Positions 53,554 through 63,306 of a DNA stretch of 64,000 bases are shown piece after piece. The position numbers and the translations under genes are program-made. The stretch is from NCBI GenBank assembly GCA_030348385.1, contig JAUCFP010000006.1, positions 4,739,501-4,803,500 on the forward strand. The letters are read 5' to 3'. The notes below the pieces were generated by a model. It had not been told where the DNA came from. It did not search any database and saw only the letters and a program-made list of their open reading frames with translations. Source of the stretch: Cytobacillus sp. NJ13 (lineage in GTDB: Bacteria > Bacillota > Bacilli > Bacillales > Cytobacillaceae). The first letter of the stretch is position 1, and each line of letters opens with the position of its first letter.

Positions 53554-55884
53554 ATGAAAGGCAGATGGATCTATGCAGCAGCTGCCTCACTACTGGGAAA
53601 TTTGACATCTTTTTTTCATCCGGCTATTGCTGTCATTTTTTTTCTGCTGGCCCTCTTCCTCTTAAAAAGAAATATTTTGGCCAAAAAGAGCGCGGGCATC
53701 CTGATTATGATTTACCTTGCCTTATTCATGCGGTGTGAATTGGCGGCAGAACATAACAGGACAAGTCTTGACGGAAATGAGAGCGAGTTCGAAATAACCA
53801 TGAAAGAATCTGCAAAAATAGATGGAGACCTTCTTACAGTCATAATTGAATTAGCCGATAAAAAAGAAAAGCTGGCAGCCAGATATAAAATTAAAACCGA
53901 AACAGAAAAAAAGGTCCTTGCAGACCATCTGGGAACAGGAATGACATGCCGGGTAACTGGCACCTTACAGACTCCTTCAACATCCACCAATCCTAATTCC
54001 TTCAGCTATCAGAAATATCTAAACCACAACAGCATCTTTTGGATCCTCGAATTGGAACAGTTAAACCTCCCTGATTGCAGTTACCGTAAAAGCAGCCCCA
54101 CATTAACCATTTTAAAAATAAGAGAGACCGGAATTCAATATATCCTGGACCATTTCCCTGAACAGACAGCTCCACTGGCTATTGCTCTTGTTTTCGGCGA
54201 TCGTGATTTTATTGATCAGGATACCATAGCTTCTTATCAGAAAATCGGAATTATTCATTTGCTTGCGATATCCGGCCTTCATGTAGGAATGCTTGCTGGG
54301 ATGTTCTTTCTTGCTGGTATACGTGCCGGAATCACCAGAGAAAAAATGACCAGCATCTTATTATTAGTTTTGCCTCTATATGCAGTCCTGACAGGGGCAG
54401 CACCATCTGTTCTGCGGGCTGTGTTTATGATGCTTCTGGTTTTGCTCGCAAAGAAGCTGAAAGTCCCTATTCAATTAACTGATGTTATCTCTATAGTGTT
54501 TATTGGCTACCTTTTTATATCTCCATATATCATCTATAATGCCGGGTTTCAGCTGTCGTTTGCTGTCGCCTTATCGCTTATTCTCTCAGCTCCCATCATC
54601 CTCAAAAGATTTTCTGTATCATACGCTGCTATCCTGGCAGTTTCTTTTGTTTGCCAGATGGCTGCCATTCCCATCCTTCTGTGGCATTTTTATGAGGTAT
54701 CGTATATTTCCATAATTGCCAATCTGATTTTTGTGCCTTTATATTCTTCCATAATTCTGCCGGTGGTGTTGATCCTCTTCATTTTTGATTTATTATCATG
54801 GGGGAATGCAAATTTCTTGCTTAATGGATTTGAAAAACTTATCTGTTTTCTAAATTGGATTGCTGAAGTGCTTTCGGCCATTCCTAACTCGACCCTTGTC
54901 CTTGGCAGGCCGTCCCTGATTATGCTGATCGTATATCTGCTGCTGATTCCTGCATTCTTTGCCGGCTGGGAAAGGTCAAAAAATAAAAAGGTTCTAATCA
55001 AGAGCGGTGTGCTCCCTATCCTTGCAATATTAATTCATTACTTAACGAATGTATTTACTCCTGCCGGTGAAATTACATTTATAGATGTTGGGCAGGGTGA
55101 CAGCATTCTGATAAAGCTTCCATATGGAAGAGGGAATTATTTGATAGATGCAGGAGGCACGCTTATGTTTGACACAGAGGATTGGAGGATGAGAAGAGAT
55201 CCTTATGATACAGGAAAGGACACAGTAGTGCCTTTTCTGAAAAGCAAAGGGATCAGTAAAATAGATAAGTTTTTTTTGACTCACGGGGATATGGATCACA
55301 TTGGAGGAGCATCAGCTGTGATTAGGGAAATGAGGGTAAAATCTGTTGTGTTTTCACAGGGAGCGGAAATCTCAGAGGCTGAGAAGGAATTGATTGTTCA
55401 GGCTAAATTAACTAAAAGCGATATTGTATTCACTAAAGCTGGAGATAGCTGGTCTAAAGGAGATTACGCTTTTCAGGTTTTGTCTCCATTTGGGGATCAG
55501 CTGGGGGGCGTGTATACAGGGAAAAATGATGGCTCTATTGTCCTTTTTGCCAAAGTGGGGGGCTTAAACTGGCTGTTTACCGGAGATTTGGAGGAAAAGG
55601 GGGAAAGTCAGCTTATACGATCTTATCCCAATTTAAAAATTGATGTTTTAAAAATTGCACATCATGGAAGCAAAACCTCCACAACAGATTCATTTCTGTC
55701 AGCTGTTAAACCGAGGATTGCCGTTATTTCTGCAGGCAGAAATAACAGATATGGGCATCCTCATAATGATGTAATGGGCAGGCTTAGAGACTATAATGTG
55801 CAAGTTCTGAGAACCGACAAGCAAGGGGCGGTTACCTATGTTTTTAAAGGAAATTCAGGAACCTTTTCCGTTCAGCTTCCATAG
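53554..55884 (+). CDS. comEC: DNA internalisation competence protein ComEC
   Basis: A 776-residue membrane channel for entering single-stranded DNA. N-terminal helices (about 1-55) and an OB-like DUF4131 part are followed by the Competence domain (about 215-480; HLLAISGLHVGMLAGM near 230), and a metallo-beta-lactamase domain (about 510-760) with VGQGDSILIKLP, LTHGDMDHIGG (metal ligands, near 576) and KIAHHGSKTSTT (near 705). These suggest the proposed nuclease activity is intact. AAAGGAGAAATG precedes the ATG. Confidence 0.95.
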   Translation: MKGRWIYAAAASLLGNLTSFFHPAIAVIFFLLALFLLKRNILAKKSAGILIMIYLALFMRCELAAEHNRTSLDGNESEFEITMKESAKIDGDLLTVIIELADKKEKLAARYKIKTETEKKVLADHLGTGMTCRVTGTLQTPSTSTNPNSFSYQKYLNHNSIFWILELEQLNLPDCSYRKSSPTLTILKIRETGIQYILDHFPEQTAPLAIALVFGDRDFIDQDTIASYQKIGIIHLLAISGLHVGMLAGMFFLAGIRAGITREKMTSILLLVLPLYAVLTGAAPSVLRAVFMMLLVLLAKKLKVPIQLTDVISIVFIGYLFISPYIIYNAGFQLSFAVALSLILSAPIILKRFSVSYAAILAVSFVCQMAAIPILLWHFYEVSYISIIANLIFVPLYSSIILPVVLILFIFDLLSWGNANFLLNGFEKLICFLNWIAEVLSAIPNSTLVLGRPSLIMLIVYLLLIPAFFAGWERSKNKKVLIKSGVLPILAILIHYLTNVFTPAGEITFIDVGQGDSILIKLPYGRGNYLIDAGGTLMFDTEDWRMRRDPYDTGKDTVVPFLKSKGISKIDKFFLTHGDMDHIGGASAVIREMRVKSVVFSQGAEISEAEKELIVQAKLTKSDIVFTKAGDSWSKGDYAFQVLSPFGDQLGGVYTGKNDGSIVLFAKVGGLNWLFTGDLEEKGESQLIRSYPNLKIDVLKIAHHGSKTSTTDSFLSAVKPRIAVISAGRNNRYGHPHNDVMGRLRDYNVQVLRTDKQGAVTYVFKGNSGTFSVQLP

Positions 55885-55946
55885 TATATGTTAGAAATGC
55901 TTCAGCTTCCTGTCTGGACTTCATAATGATTAATCAATTATAGCCG

Positions 55947-55974
55947 CAAAAAAAGAGACTGCTGAGGCAGCCTC
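55947..55974 (-). terminator. Terminator after yqzM
   Basis: Reverse strand GAGGCTGC / GCAGTCTC stem with loop CTCA, then seven T or more. Confidence 0.8.
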
Positions 55975-56020
55975 GATGTGTCAGCGGTATTGTGACACAT
56001 TTACTTACTTTATGTAGCCA

Positions 56021-56155
56021 TTAAGCTCCTAAAAATTTAATGACTGTTGCAATAACAAATAACGTTGCGAAGAAACCGAATGATACGATGAATCCTACTC
56101 CAGAGTCGATTGCATCATTACGTTTGCTTTGGACGTTCTTTTCAAATTCGTTCAC
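56021..56155 (-). CDS. yqzM: YqzM family small membrane protein
   Basis: The reverse strand encodes 44 residues, MNEFEKNVQSKRNDAIDSGV... ending IKFLGA, with one membrane helix (about 20-41). It agrees closely with B. subtilis YqzM in sequence and position between comEC and holA. Function unknown. GTG start after GGAGGGG. Confidence 0.92.
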   Translation of the reverse strand: MNEFEKNVQSKRNDAIDSGVGFIVSFGFFATLFVIATVIKFLGA

Positions 56156-56514
56156 AGTCTACCCCTCCTATTTCCTATATAGTATAAGTCATTCAAATAA
56201 AAAAATCTAGAGTTCCCCTGCCCTTTTCCTGCAATAGCAGGAGTTGTCACAAATATGCCAGCACATCAAGGGGAAAATAATAGAACAAAGGTGCACCGCA
56301 GCTTCCTGAGTATCCCGGGCCTCAGGCGGCAGCGTTCTATATAGATTGGAAATTGGCGTTCTTATGGGCGCCAATTTCTTATGTCTTGTCAAATTGCCAT
56401 TGCTTCTTTAGGATATATAGTGAACGTGCAATGCAATCAGTGGATGTGACTTTATCCCTGCCCGATTGACTGCAATAAAATGAATATAATGTAAGGCGAA
56501 CGGAGAGAAAGAAA
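56156..56514. other. Gene-free region with three hairpins between yqzM and holA
   Basis: Hairpin A: TTCCTGC / GCAGGAG (56226-56243). Hairpin B: ATAGAAC (56280-56286) / GTTCTAT (56334-56340) enclosing CCTGAG / CTCAGG (56305 / 56321). Hairpin C: GAAATTGGCG (56349-56358) / CGCCAATTTC (56369-56378), a perfect ten-base stem. None is followed by a T tract. No protein frame with a ribosome binding site was found here. Confidence 0.6.
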
Positions 56515-57552
56515 TTGGTTTTTGATATTTGGAAGCAAATAAAAGCGAAAAGTTTTGCTCCTATTTATTTATTATATGGAACAGAACCCTATCTTATAAA
56601 CGAAACGAAGCAGCTTCTGATCAACAATGTGCTAAGCGAAGATGAAGCTGATTTTAATTTATCTTCTTATGACCTTGAGGAAACCCCACTCGATACAGCG
56701 CTTGAAGATGCGGAGACATTTCCGTTTATGGGGGAAAGAAGACTGATCTTTTTACATAACCCAGTATTTTTAACATCTGAAAAATCGAAAGCTAAACAGG
56801 AGCATAACCTGTCAAAGCTGGAAGCCTATATTAAAGCGCCTGCTCCGTATTCAGTGGTGGTATTCTCCTCAGCTGCAGAAAAGCTGGATGACCGGAAAAA
56901 AATAACTAAACAATTGAAAAAAACGGCTGCAGTCCTTGAAGCAAAGAAACTAAATGAAGGTGAATTGAAAGCCTGGATCAGGGAACGGGCAGCACTTAAC
57001 GGCGTGCAGATTGATGAATCGGCAGTTGAACTGATATTGACATTGGCAGGCACCAACTTATTTATTTTGACAAACGAGATCGATAAATTGGCTTTATATG
57101 CGAATGACACGAAGCGAATCGATGAACAAATGGCAGAGAAAATGGTATCAAGGTCATTGGAGCAAAATATTTTTTCCCTTGTAGATAAGGTTGTTCACCG
57201 CAAAATAGAAGAAGCCCTGAGAATTTATTATGATTTATTAAAGCAAAATGAAGAACCAATTAAGATTTTATCTGTTATTACGGGACAGTTCAGATTAATT
57301 TATCAGGTGAAGGAGCTTGCCAGGAGAGGCTACGGCCAGCAGCAGATTGCCGGCTATTTAAAAATTCATCCTTTCCGGGTGAAACTGGCGGCTGGACAGG
57401 CGCAGCTTTTTGCAGACGAAGAACTTGCAGCGATCATAAGCTTGCTTGCTGATGCAGATTACCAAATGAAAACTGGTGGCATGAATAAAACCATGCTGAT
57501 TGAAATGTTCCTGTTTCGTCTGCAAAGTCAGGCTCTCAGAAAAAATCCTTAG
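56515..57552 (+). CDS. holA: DNA polymerase III delta subunit
   Basis: A 345-residue clamp-loader subunit that opens the beta clamp. The N-terminal part APIYLLYGTEPYLINETKQLL (12-32) resembles a degenerate AAA+ P-loop (GTEPYLI in place of Walker A), as known for delta. PFMGERRLIFLHNPVFL near 74 and the C-terminal collar domain (about 210-340: IFSLVDKVVHRKIEEAL) are complete. TTG start after CGGAGAGAAAG. Confidence 0.93.
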   Translation: MVFDIWKQIKAKSFAPIYLLYGTEPYLINETKQLLINNVLSEDEADFNLSSYDLEETPLDTALEDAETFPFMGERRLIFLHNPVFLTSEKSKAKQEHNLSKLEAYIKAPAPYSVVVFSSAAEKLDDRKKITKQLKKTAAVLEAKKLNEGELKAWIRERAALNGVQIDESAVELILTLAGTNLFILTNEIDKLALYANDTKRIDEQMAEKMVSRSLEQNIFSLVDKVVHRKIEEALRIYYDLLKQNEEPIKILSVITGQFRLIYQVKELARRGYGQQQIAGYLKIHPFRVKLAAGQAQLFADEELAAIISLLADADYQMKTGGMNKTMLIEMFLFRLQSQALRKNP

Positions 57553-57615
57553 AGAGAGAGCGTCTTGCCCGCCTCTGACATCTTGAGGGCTGTGACATAA
57601 TAAATTCTGGTGACA

Positions 57616-57647
57616 TAAAAAAGCGGTCCAATTGGACCGCTTTTTTA
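57616..57647. terminator. Terminator between holA and rpsT
   Basis: AAAAAAGCGGTCC / GGACCGCTTTTTT stem with loop AATT, usable on either strand. Confidence 0.9.
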
Positions 57648-57650
57648 TGT

Positions 57651-57680
57651 AAAATAAAAGGCTATCCCAAAAGAATAGCC
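57651..57680 (-). terminator. Terminator after rpsT
   Basis: Reverse strand GGCTATTC / GGATAGCC hairpin followed by TTTTATTTT. Confidence 0.8.
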
Positions 57681-57694
57681 GATATCTTCAAACA

Positions 57695-57961
57695 TTAAGC
57701 GTTTAAAGAGTTCATTTTTTTCATTAAACGAGACTTTTTACGGGCAGCGGCATTTTTGTGGATAAGACCTTTTGCAGCAGCTTTGTCTAGTTTACGAGCA
57801 GCATCAGCGAAAGATGCAGTTGCAGCAGCAGCATCGTTGTTTACGACCGCAGCATCAACTTTCTTAACAGCTGTACGCATTGCTGATTTAACTGTAGCGT
57901 TTTGAGCGTTGCGAGCTTCGCTAGTTTTAACACGCTTAATAGCAGATTTAATGTTTGGCAT
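57695..57961 (-). CDS. rpsT: 30S ribosomal protein bS20
   Basis: The 88-residue basic helical protein binds 16S rRNA. It begins [21 protein letters not shown] and ends [10 protein letters not shown], with [22 protein letters not shown] near 64-85. CAGGAGGTG precedes the ATG, so the longer in-frame reading to 58006 is rejected. The codon choice (GCT, GCA, CGT) is that of highly expressed genes. Confidence 0.97.
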   Translation of the reverse strand: MPNIKSAIKRVKTSEARNAQNATVKSAMRTAVKKVDAAVVNNDAAAATASFADAARKLDKAAAKGLIHKNAAARKKSRLMKKMNSLNA

Positions 57962-58124
57962 TCCATTCACCTCCTGAAAAAGCATCGAGATTCTATAACT
58001 CGACATTCACATTCATTAACAATAATTAAGAACAAGTGATATTTTATCAAACACGGGGGCATAATGCAATACTCTGTAATCAAAATTACTGACCGCCATT
58101 ATTAGGGAAGTTAATTCTTATTCT

Positions 58125-58154
58125 GCATGTTTTTGGACTTTAAAGGCAATGATA
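58125..58154 (+). promoter_or_regulatory. Sigma-F/sigma-G type promoter of gpr
   Basis: GCATG at 58125-58129 and GGCAATGATA at 58145-58154, 15 bp apart. The second agrees in nine of ten positions with the sigma-F -10 consensus (GGNRANAMTW). gpr is forespore-expressed in B. subtilis. Confidence 0.6.
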
Positions 58155-58229
58155 GAATATATCCGAATTTTAGTATATTGTGTGTTATTTTCCAATAACC
58201 TAAAAAGCTGAGAATGTGAGGGATAAATT

Positions 58230-59357
58230 ATGAAGGATTCAATAGATTTAAGCCAGTACTCAGTCCGAACGGACCTTGCCATTGAAGCAAGGGAAATGGT
58301 TATTTCTGACAGGCAGAAAGACAATGTTCATCAGCAGGAGAATCTTTCCCAAATAGAAGGCGTAATAATTAAAGAAAAAGAAGAAAATGATATAAAAATT
58401 TCTTTTGTAGAAGTAACAAAAGAAGGTGCAGAGGCATTGGGAAAAAAAGAAGGAAAATATCTGACCCTTGAAGTGACGGGCATACGCCAGCAGGATACAG
58501 AGCTGCAGCACAAAGTGGAGTCTGTATTTGCAAATGAATTCTCCCAATTTATTAAACAGCTGGGAATCAATGAAGATGCATCCTGTTTAATTGTAGGTCT
58601 GGGCAATTGGAATGTGACTCCCGATGCACTTGGTCCGCAAGTTTGCGAAAATTTGCTTATCACAAGACATCTCTATCAGCTGCAGCCTGAAAGCGTAGAA
58701 GAAGGCTATCGGCCAGTAAGTGCTATTTCTCCGGGAGTGATGGGCCTGACTGGGATAGAAACAAGTGACATTATTTATGGCATTGTTGAAAAAACAAAGC
58801 CCGATTTTGTCATAGCAATCGATGCTCTTGCTTCCCGATCAATTGAAAGAGTCAATTCTACCATTCAAATTTCGGATACAGGGATTCACCCTGGTTCCGG
58901 TGTCGGGAATAAACGAAAAGAAATCAGCAAAGAGACTTTAGGGATACCTGTCATAGCGATTGGCATCCCAACAGTTGTCGATGCCGTATCCATCACAAGC
59001 GATACAATTGATTACATCCTGAAGCATTTCGGCAAGGAAATGAAGGAAGGCGACCGTCCATCACGTGCTCTTGCTCCTGCAGGAATGACTTTTGGGGAGA
59101 AGAGAAAGCTCACAGATGATGACCTGCCGGAAGAGCATCATAGAAAAACCTTTCTTGGCATGATTGGAACCTTGCCTGAAGAGGAGAAGCGGAAGCTTAT
59201 TTATGAAGTGCTGTCTCCTTTGGGGCACAACCTTATGGTGACTCCAAAGGAAGTAGATGTATTTATAGAAGATATGTCAAATTTAATTGCTAACGGTTTG
59301 AACGCAGCACTCCATCAAAAAGTGAATCAGGATAATGCCGGTTTTTATACCAGATAG
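58230..59357 (+). CDS. gpr: Germination protease GPR
   Basis: A 375-residue aspartic-type protease that degrades small acid-soluble spore proteins at germination. It is made as a zymogen with an N-terminal propeptide (about 1-16, cleavage near [10 protein letters not shown]). [19 protein letters not shown] near 128 and [12 protein letters not shown] near 192 hold the catalytic acidic residues. GAGGGATAAATT precedes the ATG. spoIIP follows 68 bases downstream and may be read from the same promoter. Confidence 0.96.
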   Translation: MKDSIDLSQYSVRTDLAIEAREMVISDRQKDNVHQQENLSQIEGVIIKEKEENDIKISFVEVTKEGAEALGKKEGKYLTLEVTGIRQQDTELQHKVESVFANEFSQFIKQLGINEDASCLIVGLGNWNVTPDALGPQVCENLLITRHLYQLQPESVEEGYRPVSAISPGVMGLTGIETSDIIYGIVEKTKPDFVIAIDALASRSIERVNSTIQISDTGIHPGSGVGNKRKEISKETLGIPVIAIGIPTVVDAVSITSDTIDYILKHFGKEMKEGDRPSRALAPAGMTFGEKRKLTDDDLPEEHHRKTFLGMIGTLPEEEKRKLIYEVLSPLGHNLMVTPKEVDVFIEDMSNLIANGLNAALHQKVNQDNAGFYTR

Positions 59358-59425
59358 GAAATAACTGTTCTATCTTCTCTAGCAAAGTCATAACATTTAC
59401 TAGACTAGCAAGGAGAGGTGGAACA

Positions 59426-60631
59426 ATGAAACCTTTTAAATCGAACGGACTTGTAGTAACCATTCAAGGGACAAGCTTGCTGAAAGCCATTGGCGGATTT
59501 TTGCTTTTTCTATTTATGATATTTTCAATAAGCGGAGCATTAACTTCATTAAAGCCGGAATACAGAATCAGCTCATCTTCAGTTAATTCTGCCGCGAACA
59601 GCCTGACAGGAGAAATGCTTTATCATTTCCTTGGGTGGGAAAACCACTCATTTCTCCAGGGGGTCTCTGAAAACAGTTCTCCCCCGGGCTTTGCCAATTT
59701 GGTTTTTAAGCTATCCACAAATGTCAATTTGGATGATCCCAGAAGCCTTTTGGGAAGGGAGCTTCCATTCTTCTCTATTTATGACAGTAAAATCCTTGTT
59801 GCTGGTGAAGGAACGGATTATACAAACATGCCTGTGGAATCTTCTCCTCCTATCGAAGTGCTGATGGCAGAACAGGAGGCAGCCCTGCAAAACACCGAAG
59901 GACTTGAGCCGGATGGTGATGCGAAACAGTCGAAAACACCGCCGATGTCTACGGGTGATAAAAAACCAGTCTATGTTTATTTTTCTCATAATACGGAATC
60001 CTATCTTCCTTATCTGAAGGGTGTAACAAATCCTGATGCAGCCTTTCATTCCAAAATTAACGTTACTAAGATTGGTGATAAGCTTAAGGAAGAGATGGAG
60101 AGCAAAGGAATAGGGACCTTTGTTGACAAAACGGATATCCAGGGAAATTTAAGCAAGAAAGGACTAACGTATGGACGTTCCTATCAGGAATCAAGAGAAG
60201 TTGTTCAGGCTGCAATTACGTCCAACCGGGATTTGTCTTACTTAATCGATATTCACCGTGATTCAAAAAGAAAAAAAGATACAACGAAAGAAATTAACGG
60301 AGAGTCTTATGCCAAACTAGCTTTCATTATTGGCGGAAATAACCCGAATTACGAAAAGAACTTAAAATTTGCGAAAGAGCTGCATGATAGATTGAACGTT
60401 AAGTACAAAGGGTTAAGCAGGGGAATCATGAAAAAAGAAGGCGCAGGGACAAATGGCAACTTCAATCAGGATTTATCGGGAAATGCCATCCTCATTGAAT
60501 TTGGCGGAGTTGATAATACGTTTGAAGAATTAAACCGTTCGGCAGAAGCAATCGCAGAAGTGTTCAGTGAATATTATTGGCAGGCCGAGGAAGTGAATTC
60601 ACCAGCTGGCGGTGAATCAGAAAAGAAATAG
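59426..60631 (+). CDS. spoIIP: Stage II sporulation protein P
   Basis: A 401-residue peptidoglycan hydrolase (amidase and endopeptidase) of the DMP engulfment complex. One membrane helix (about 19-42), a linker region with the Pro/Glu-rich PPIEVLMAEQEAALQNTEG (about 138-156), and the catalytic domain with VYVYFSHNTESYLPYL near 178 (His/Glu zinc site), DIHRDSKRKKD near 270 (His) and ILIEFGGVDNTFEE near 355 (Glu). AAGGAGAGGTGG precedes the ATG. Confidence 0.95.
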   Translation: MKPFKSNGLVVTIQGTSLLKAIGGFLLFLFMIFSISGALTSLKPEYRISSSSVNSAANSLTGEMLYHFLGWENHSFLQGVSENSSPPGFANLVFKLSTNVNLDDPRSLLGRELPFFSIYDSKILVAGEGTDYTNMPVESSPPIEVLMAEQEAALQNTEGLEPDGDAKQSKTPPMSTGDKKPVYVYFSHNTESYLPYLKGVTNPDAAFHSKINVTKIGDKLKEEMESKGIGTFVDKTDIQGNLSKKGLTYGRSYQESREVVQAAITSNRDLSYLIDIHRDSKRKKDTTKEINGESYAKLAFIIGGNNPNYEKNLKFAKELHDRLNVKYKGLSRGIMKKEGAGTNGNFNQDLSGNAILIEFGGVDNTFEELNRSAEAIAEVFSEYYWQAEEVNSPAGGESEKK

Positions 60632-60648
60632 TATTAGGATGATGCGGA

Positions 60649-60993
60649 ATGAAAATATTTATGCTAAAAGCTCTTTTTCTGGCAGCGCTTATGTTTGTCT
60701 CAGTATTATTTGGAATGCAGCAGGCAAATGAAGGAATCCACAGAATGAAGGGTTTCCATGACGAAGATTTCAAAAGTGCCTTAACCTTAAATGAAACCAA
60801 TGAAGGTGAAGTGCAGGCATCTGTCCTGGGGAATGATGTGTCCAGCCATGATCTTCAGCAGAAAAAAGAAAAGCTTGAAGAAATGAAAGCATATAACTTC
60901 TTTTCATCTCTGGGAAAAAGCATCTCCGAAGGCTTATCAGAGCTGACAGAAAAATCGGTCGCATTCATTACAGACTTAATAACCGGAAAATAG
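60649..60993 (+). CDS. yqxA: YqxA-like DUF3679 protein
   Basis: A 114-residue protein with an N-terminal membrane helix or signal (about 2-20), a polar middle and a C-terminal amphipathic segment (LGKSISEGLSELTEKSVAFITDLI). It follows spoIIP by 17 bases as yqxA does in B. subtilis, so it is probably in the gpr-spoIIP transcript. Function unknown. Confidence 0.85.
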   Translation: MKIFMLKALFLAALMFVSVLFGMQQANEGIHRMKGFHDEDFKSALTLNETNEGEVQASVLGNDVSSHDLQQKKEKLEEMKAYNFFSSLGKSISEGLSELTEKSVAFITDLITGK

Positions 60994-61022
60994 GCTGCTC
61001 AGGAGGGCAGCCTTATTTTTTT
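60992..61022 (+). terminator. Terminator after yqxA
   Basis: AGGCTGC / GCAGCCT stem followed by TATTTTTTT. Confidence 0.85.
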
Positions 61023-61048
61023 GAACGATTAAGGCGTAAAGCTTAGCA

Positions 61049-61077
61049 TTGAATCTTCACATGCGTACTGATATAAT
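61049..61077 (+). promoter_or_regulatory. Sigma-A promoter of lepA-hemW
   Basis: TTGAAT at 61049-61054 and TATAAT at 61072-61077, 17 bp apart. The start would be near 61084, giving a 5' leader of about 265 nt that carries two repeat copies. Confidence 0.75.
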
Positions 61078-61124
61078 CAAAAATAGTGTATAAACTAAAA
61101 GGACTATTTTAAAATTGACCACAC

Positions 61125-61165
61125 TTGGCTCCAGGCGCCTGTTTTAAGGCGCTTGCGCTTTTCTT
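61125..61165. repeat. Short copy of the CTAGC...GCGCTTGCGCTTTTCTT intergenic repeat
   Basis: TTGGCTCCAGGCGCC then TTTTAAGGCGCTTGCGCTTTTCTT: both ends of the longer element at 61201-61326 without its middle. Confidence 0.75.
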
Positions 61166-61200
61166 AAAAAGTAAGAAGGTATGAAATTTTAACGTCGATA

Positions 61201-61326
61201 GCTGTCTAGCTCCAGCGCCTACCCCCTCGAGGTCACAAGCCAATCCTCCCAAAAAGGCAAAGAACGCCTTTCCGTGAGGCTCGTCCTGTGCTTGTCGGGG
61301 GTGGGCAAGGCGCTTGCGCTTTTCTT
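61201..61326. repeat. Longer copy of the intergenic palindromic repeat in the lepA leader
   Basis: It starts GCTGTCTAGCTCCAGCGCCT and ends GGCGCTTGCGCTTTTCTT. Inner arms AAAGGCAAAGAACGCCTTT (61252) and CACAAGC / GCTTGTCGGGGG give nested hairpins; CAGCGCCTACCCCC and GGGGGTGGGCAAGGCGCTTG are complementary. I recognise the type from Bacillus-group genomes. It ends 25 bases before the lepA start. Confidence 0.8.
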
Positions 61327-61350
61327 ATAGTAGGAGTTGAATTATAAACA

Positions 61351-63186
61351 ATGAACAGAGAAGAAAGACTTAAAAGGCAAGAGAAAATTAGGAATTTTTC
61401 CATCATCGCCCACATTGATCATGGCAAATCAACTTTGGCTGACAGGATCCTCGAAAAAACCAATGCGCTTACATCACGCGAAATGAAGGATCAGCTCCTT
61501 GATTCCATGGACCTCGAAAGAGAGCGCGGCATTACTATCAAGCTTAATTCCGTCCAGCTAAAATATAAAGCAAAAGATGGTGATATATATACTTTCCACT
61601 TAATAGATACCCCGGGACACGTCGATTTTACATATGAAGTATCCCGGAGTCTTGCGGCATGTGAAGGTGCAATTCTGGTTGTGGATGCAGCTCAGGGAAT
61701 TGAAGCACAAACCCTTGCAAATGTTTATCTGGCCTTGGATAACGATCTTGAAATTCTTCCGATCATCAATAAAATTGACCTTCCAAGCGCGGATCCGGAA
61801 CGGGTGCGAAATGAGATTGAAGAAGTAATCGGCCTGGATGCTTCTGAAGCAGTACTTGCTTCAGCAAAGGCAGGAATCGGCATTGAAGAAATCCTTGAAC
61901 AGGTCGTTGAAAAAGTGCCCGCTCCAGTAGGTGATCCGGATGCCCCTTTAAAGGCGCTTATATTTGACTCCCTTTATGATGCCTACCGCGGTGTAGTAGC
62001 CTATATCCGTGTGGTGGATGGAACGGTAAAAGTAGGGGATAAAATTAAAATGATGGCAACAGGCAAAGAGTTTGAAGTTACAGAGGTTGGAGTGTTCACA
62101 CCTAAATCCACTCCAATGCCTGAATTGTCAGTTGGCGATGTTGGCTTTTTGACTGCTGCCATCAAAAATGTTGGCGATACCCGTGTAGGTGACACCATTA
62201 CAAGTGCTAAAAAGGGTGCAGCCGAAGCTCTTCCTGGTTACCGAAAGTTAAATCCAATGGTTTATTGCGGTTTATATCCAATTGATAGCGCCAAATTTAA
62301 TGATTTGCGGGAAGCTCTTGAAAAGCTTGAGCTTAATGACTCTGCCCTTCAGTTCGAGCCGGAAACTTCACAGGCGCTTGGCTTTGGATTCCGCTGCGGT
62401 TTCCTTGGATTGCTTCACATGGAAATCATTCAGGAGCGCATCGAGCGCGAATTCAAAATTGATTTGATTACAACGGCACCAAGTGTTATCTATGATGTTA
62501 TCCTGACTGATGGTACGGAAGTTAAAGTAGATAACCCATCCAATATGCCTGATCCTCAAAAGATTGACCGTGTTGAAGAGCCTTATGTAAAAGCTACAAT
62601 GATGGCGCCGAATGATTATGTGGGAGCCATTATGGAACTTTGCCAGCAAAAACGCGGCATCTTTATTGATATGCAATACATGGATGAAACCAGAGTAAAC
62701 ATTATATATGAAATTCCTTTATCGGAAATTGTTTATGATTTCTTTGATCAGCTGAAATCCAATACAAAAGGATATGCTTCTTTTGATTATGAATTAATTG
62801 GGTACAAGCCATCCAAACTTGTTAAGATGGATATTCTGTTAAATGCAGAAAAGGTAGACGCATTGAGCTTCATCGTTCATAAGGATTTTGCTTATGAAAG
62901 AGGAAAAGTAATCGTTGAGAAGTTAAAAGAGCTGATTCCCCGTCAGCAGTTTGAGGTTCCTATTCAAGCGGCGATCGGCCAGAAAATTGTAGCCCGCTCA
63001 ACCATTAAAGCCATTCGCAAAAATGTATTGGCGAAATGTTACGGCGGTGACATCTCCCGTAAGCGCAAGCTATTGGAGAAGCAGAAAGAAGGTAAAAAGC
63101 GGATGAAGCAGGTTGGTTCGGTTGAAGTTCCGCAGGAAGCTTTCATGGCAGTTTTGAAGATGGACGATAACAGCCCTAAAAAGTAA
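61351..63186 (+). CDS. lepA: Elongation factor 4 (LepA)
   Basis: A 611-residue translational GTPase. G1 [15 protein letters not shown] (near 20), G3 [11 protein letters not shown] (near 86), G4 [11 protein letters not shown] (near 138), domain II and the LepA-specific C-terminal domain (about 495-600; [25 protein letters not shown] near 565). TAGGAGTTG precedes the ATG. hemW follows after a terminator-like hairpin. Confidence 0.97.
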   Translation: MNREERLKRQEKIRNFSIIAHIDHGKSTLADRILEKTNALTSREMKDQLLDSMDLERERGITIKLNSVQLKYKAKDGDIYTFHLIDTPGHVDFTYEVSRSLAACEGAILVVDAAQGIEAQTLANVYLALDNDLEILPIINKIDLPSADPERVRNEIEEVIGLDASEAVLASAKAGIGIEEILEQVVEKVPAPVGDPDAPLKALIFDSLYDAYRGVVAYIRVVDGTVKVGDKIKMMATGKEFEVTEVGVFTPKSTPMPELSVGDVGFLTAAIKNVGDTRVGDTITSAKKGAAEALPGYRKLNPMVYCGLYPIDSAKFNDLREALEKLELNDSALQFEPETSQALGFGFRCGFLGLLHMEIIQERIEREFKIDLITTAPSVIYDVILTDGTEVKVDNPSNMPDPQKIDRVEEPYVKATMMAPNDYVGAIMELCQQKRGIFIDMQYMDETRVNIIYEIPLSEIVYDFFDQLKSNTKGYASFDYELIGYKPSKLVKMDILLNAEKVDALSFIVHKDFAYERGKVIVEKLKELIPRQQFEVPIQAAIGQKIVARSTIKAIRKNVLAKCYGGDISRKRKLLEKQKEGKKRMKQVGSVEVPQEAFMAVLKMDDNSPKK

Positions 63187-63203
63187 AATATTTGCTTTGT
63201 TTT

Positions 63204-63255
63204 AAGAGGTTAGATATGCTGTCATAATAATAACAGCACTAGCCTCTTTTTATTT
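63204..63255 (+). terminator. Terminator-like hairpin between lepA and hemW
   Basis: AAGAGGTTAG / CTAGCCTCTT with an inner GCTGT / ACAGC stem, then TTTTTATTT. Since no promoter is seen after it, hemW probably depends on read-through or on a promoter I could not define. Confidence 0.75.
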
Positions 63256-63306
63256 AGGATTCTGCTGTCTATGAACGTTGATTGAATGATGAAAGTAGTG
63301 AAATAA

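Noticed and set aside
59358-59425. Sigma-E promoter for spoIIP
   Set aside because: CATAACAT near 59391 resembles the -10 box but no matching -35 was seen.
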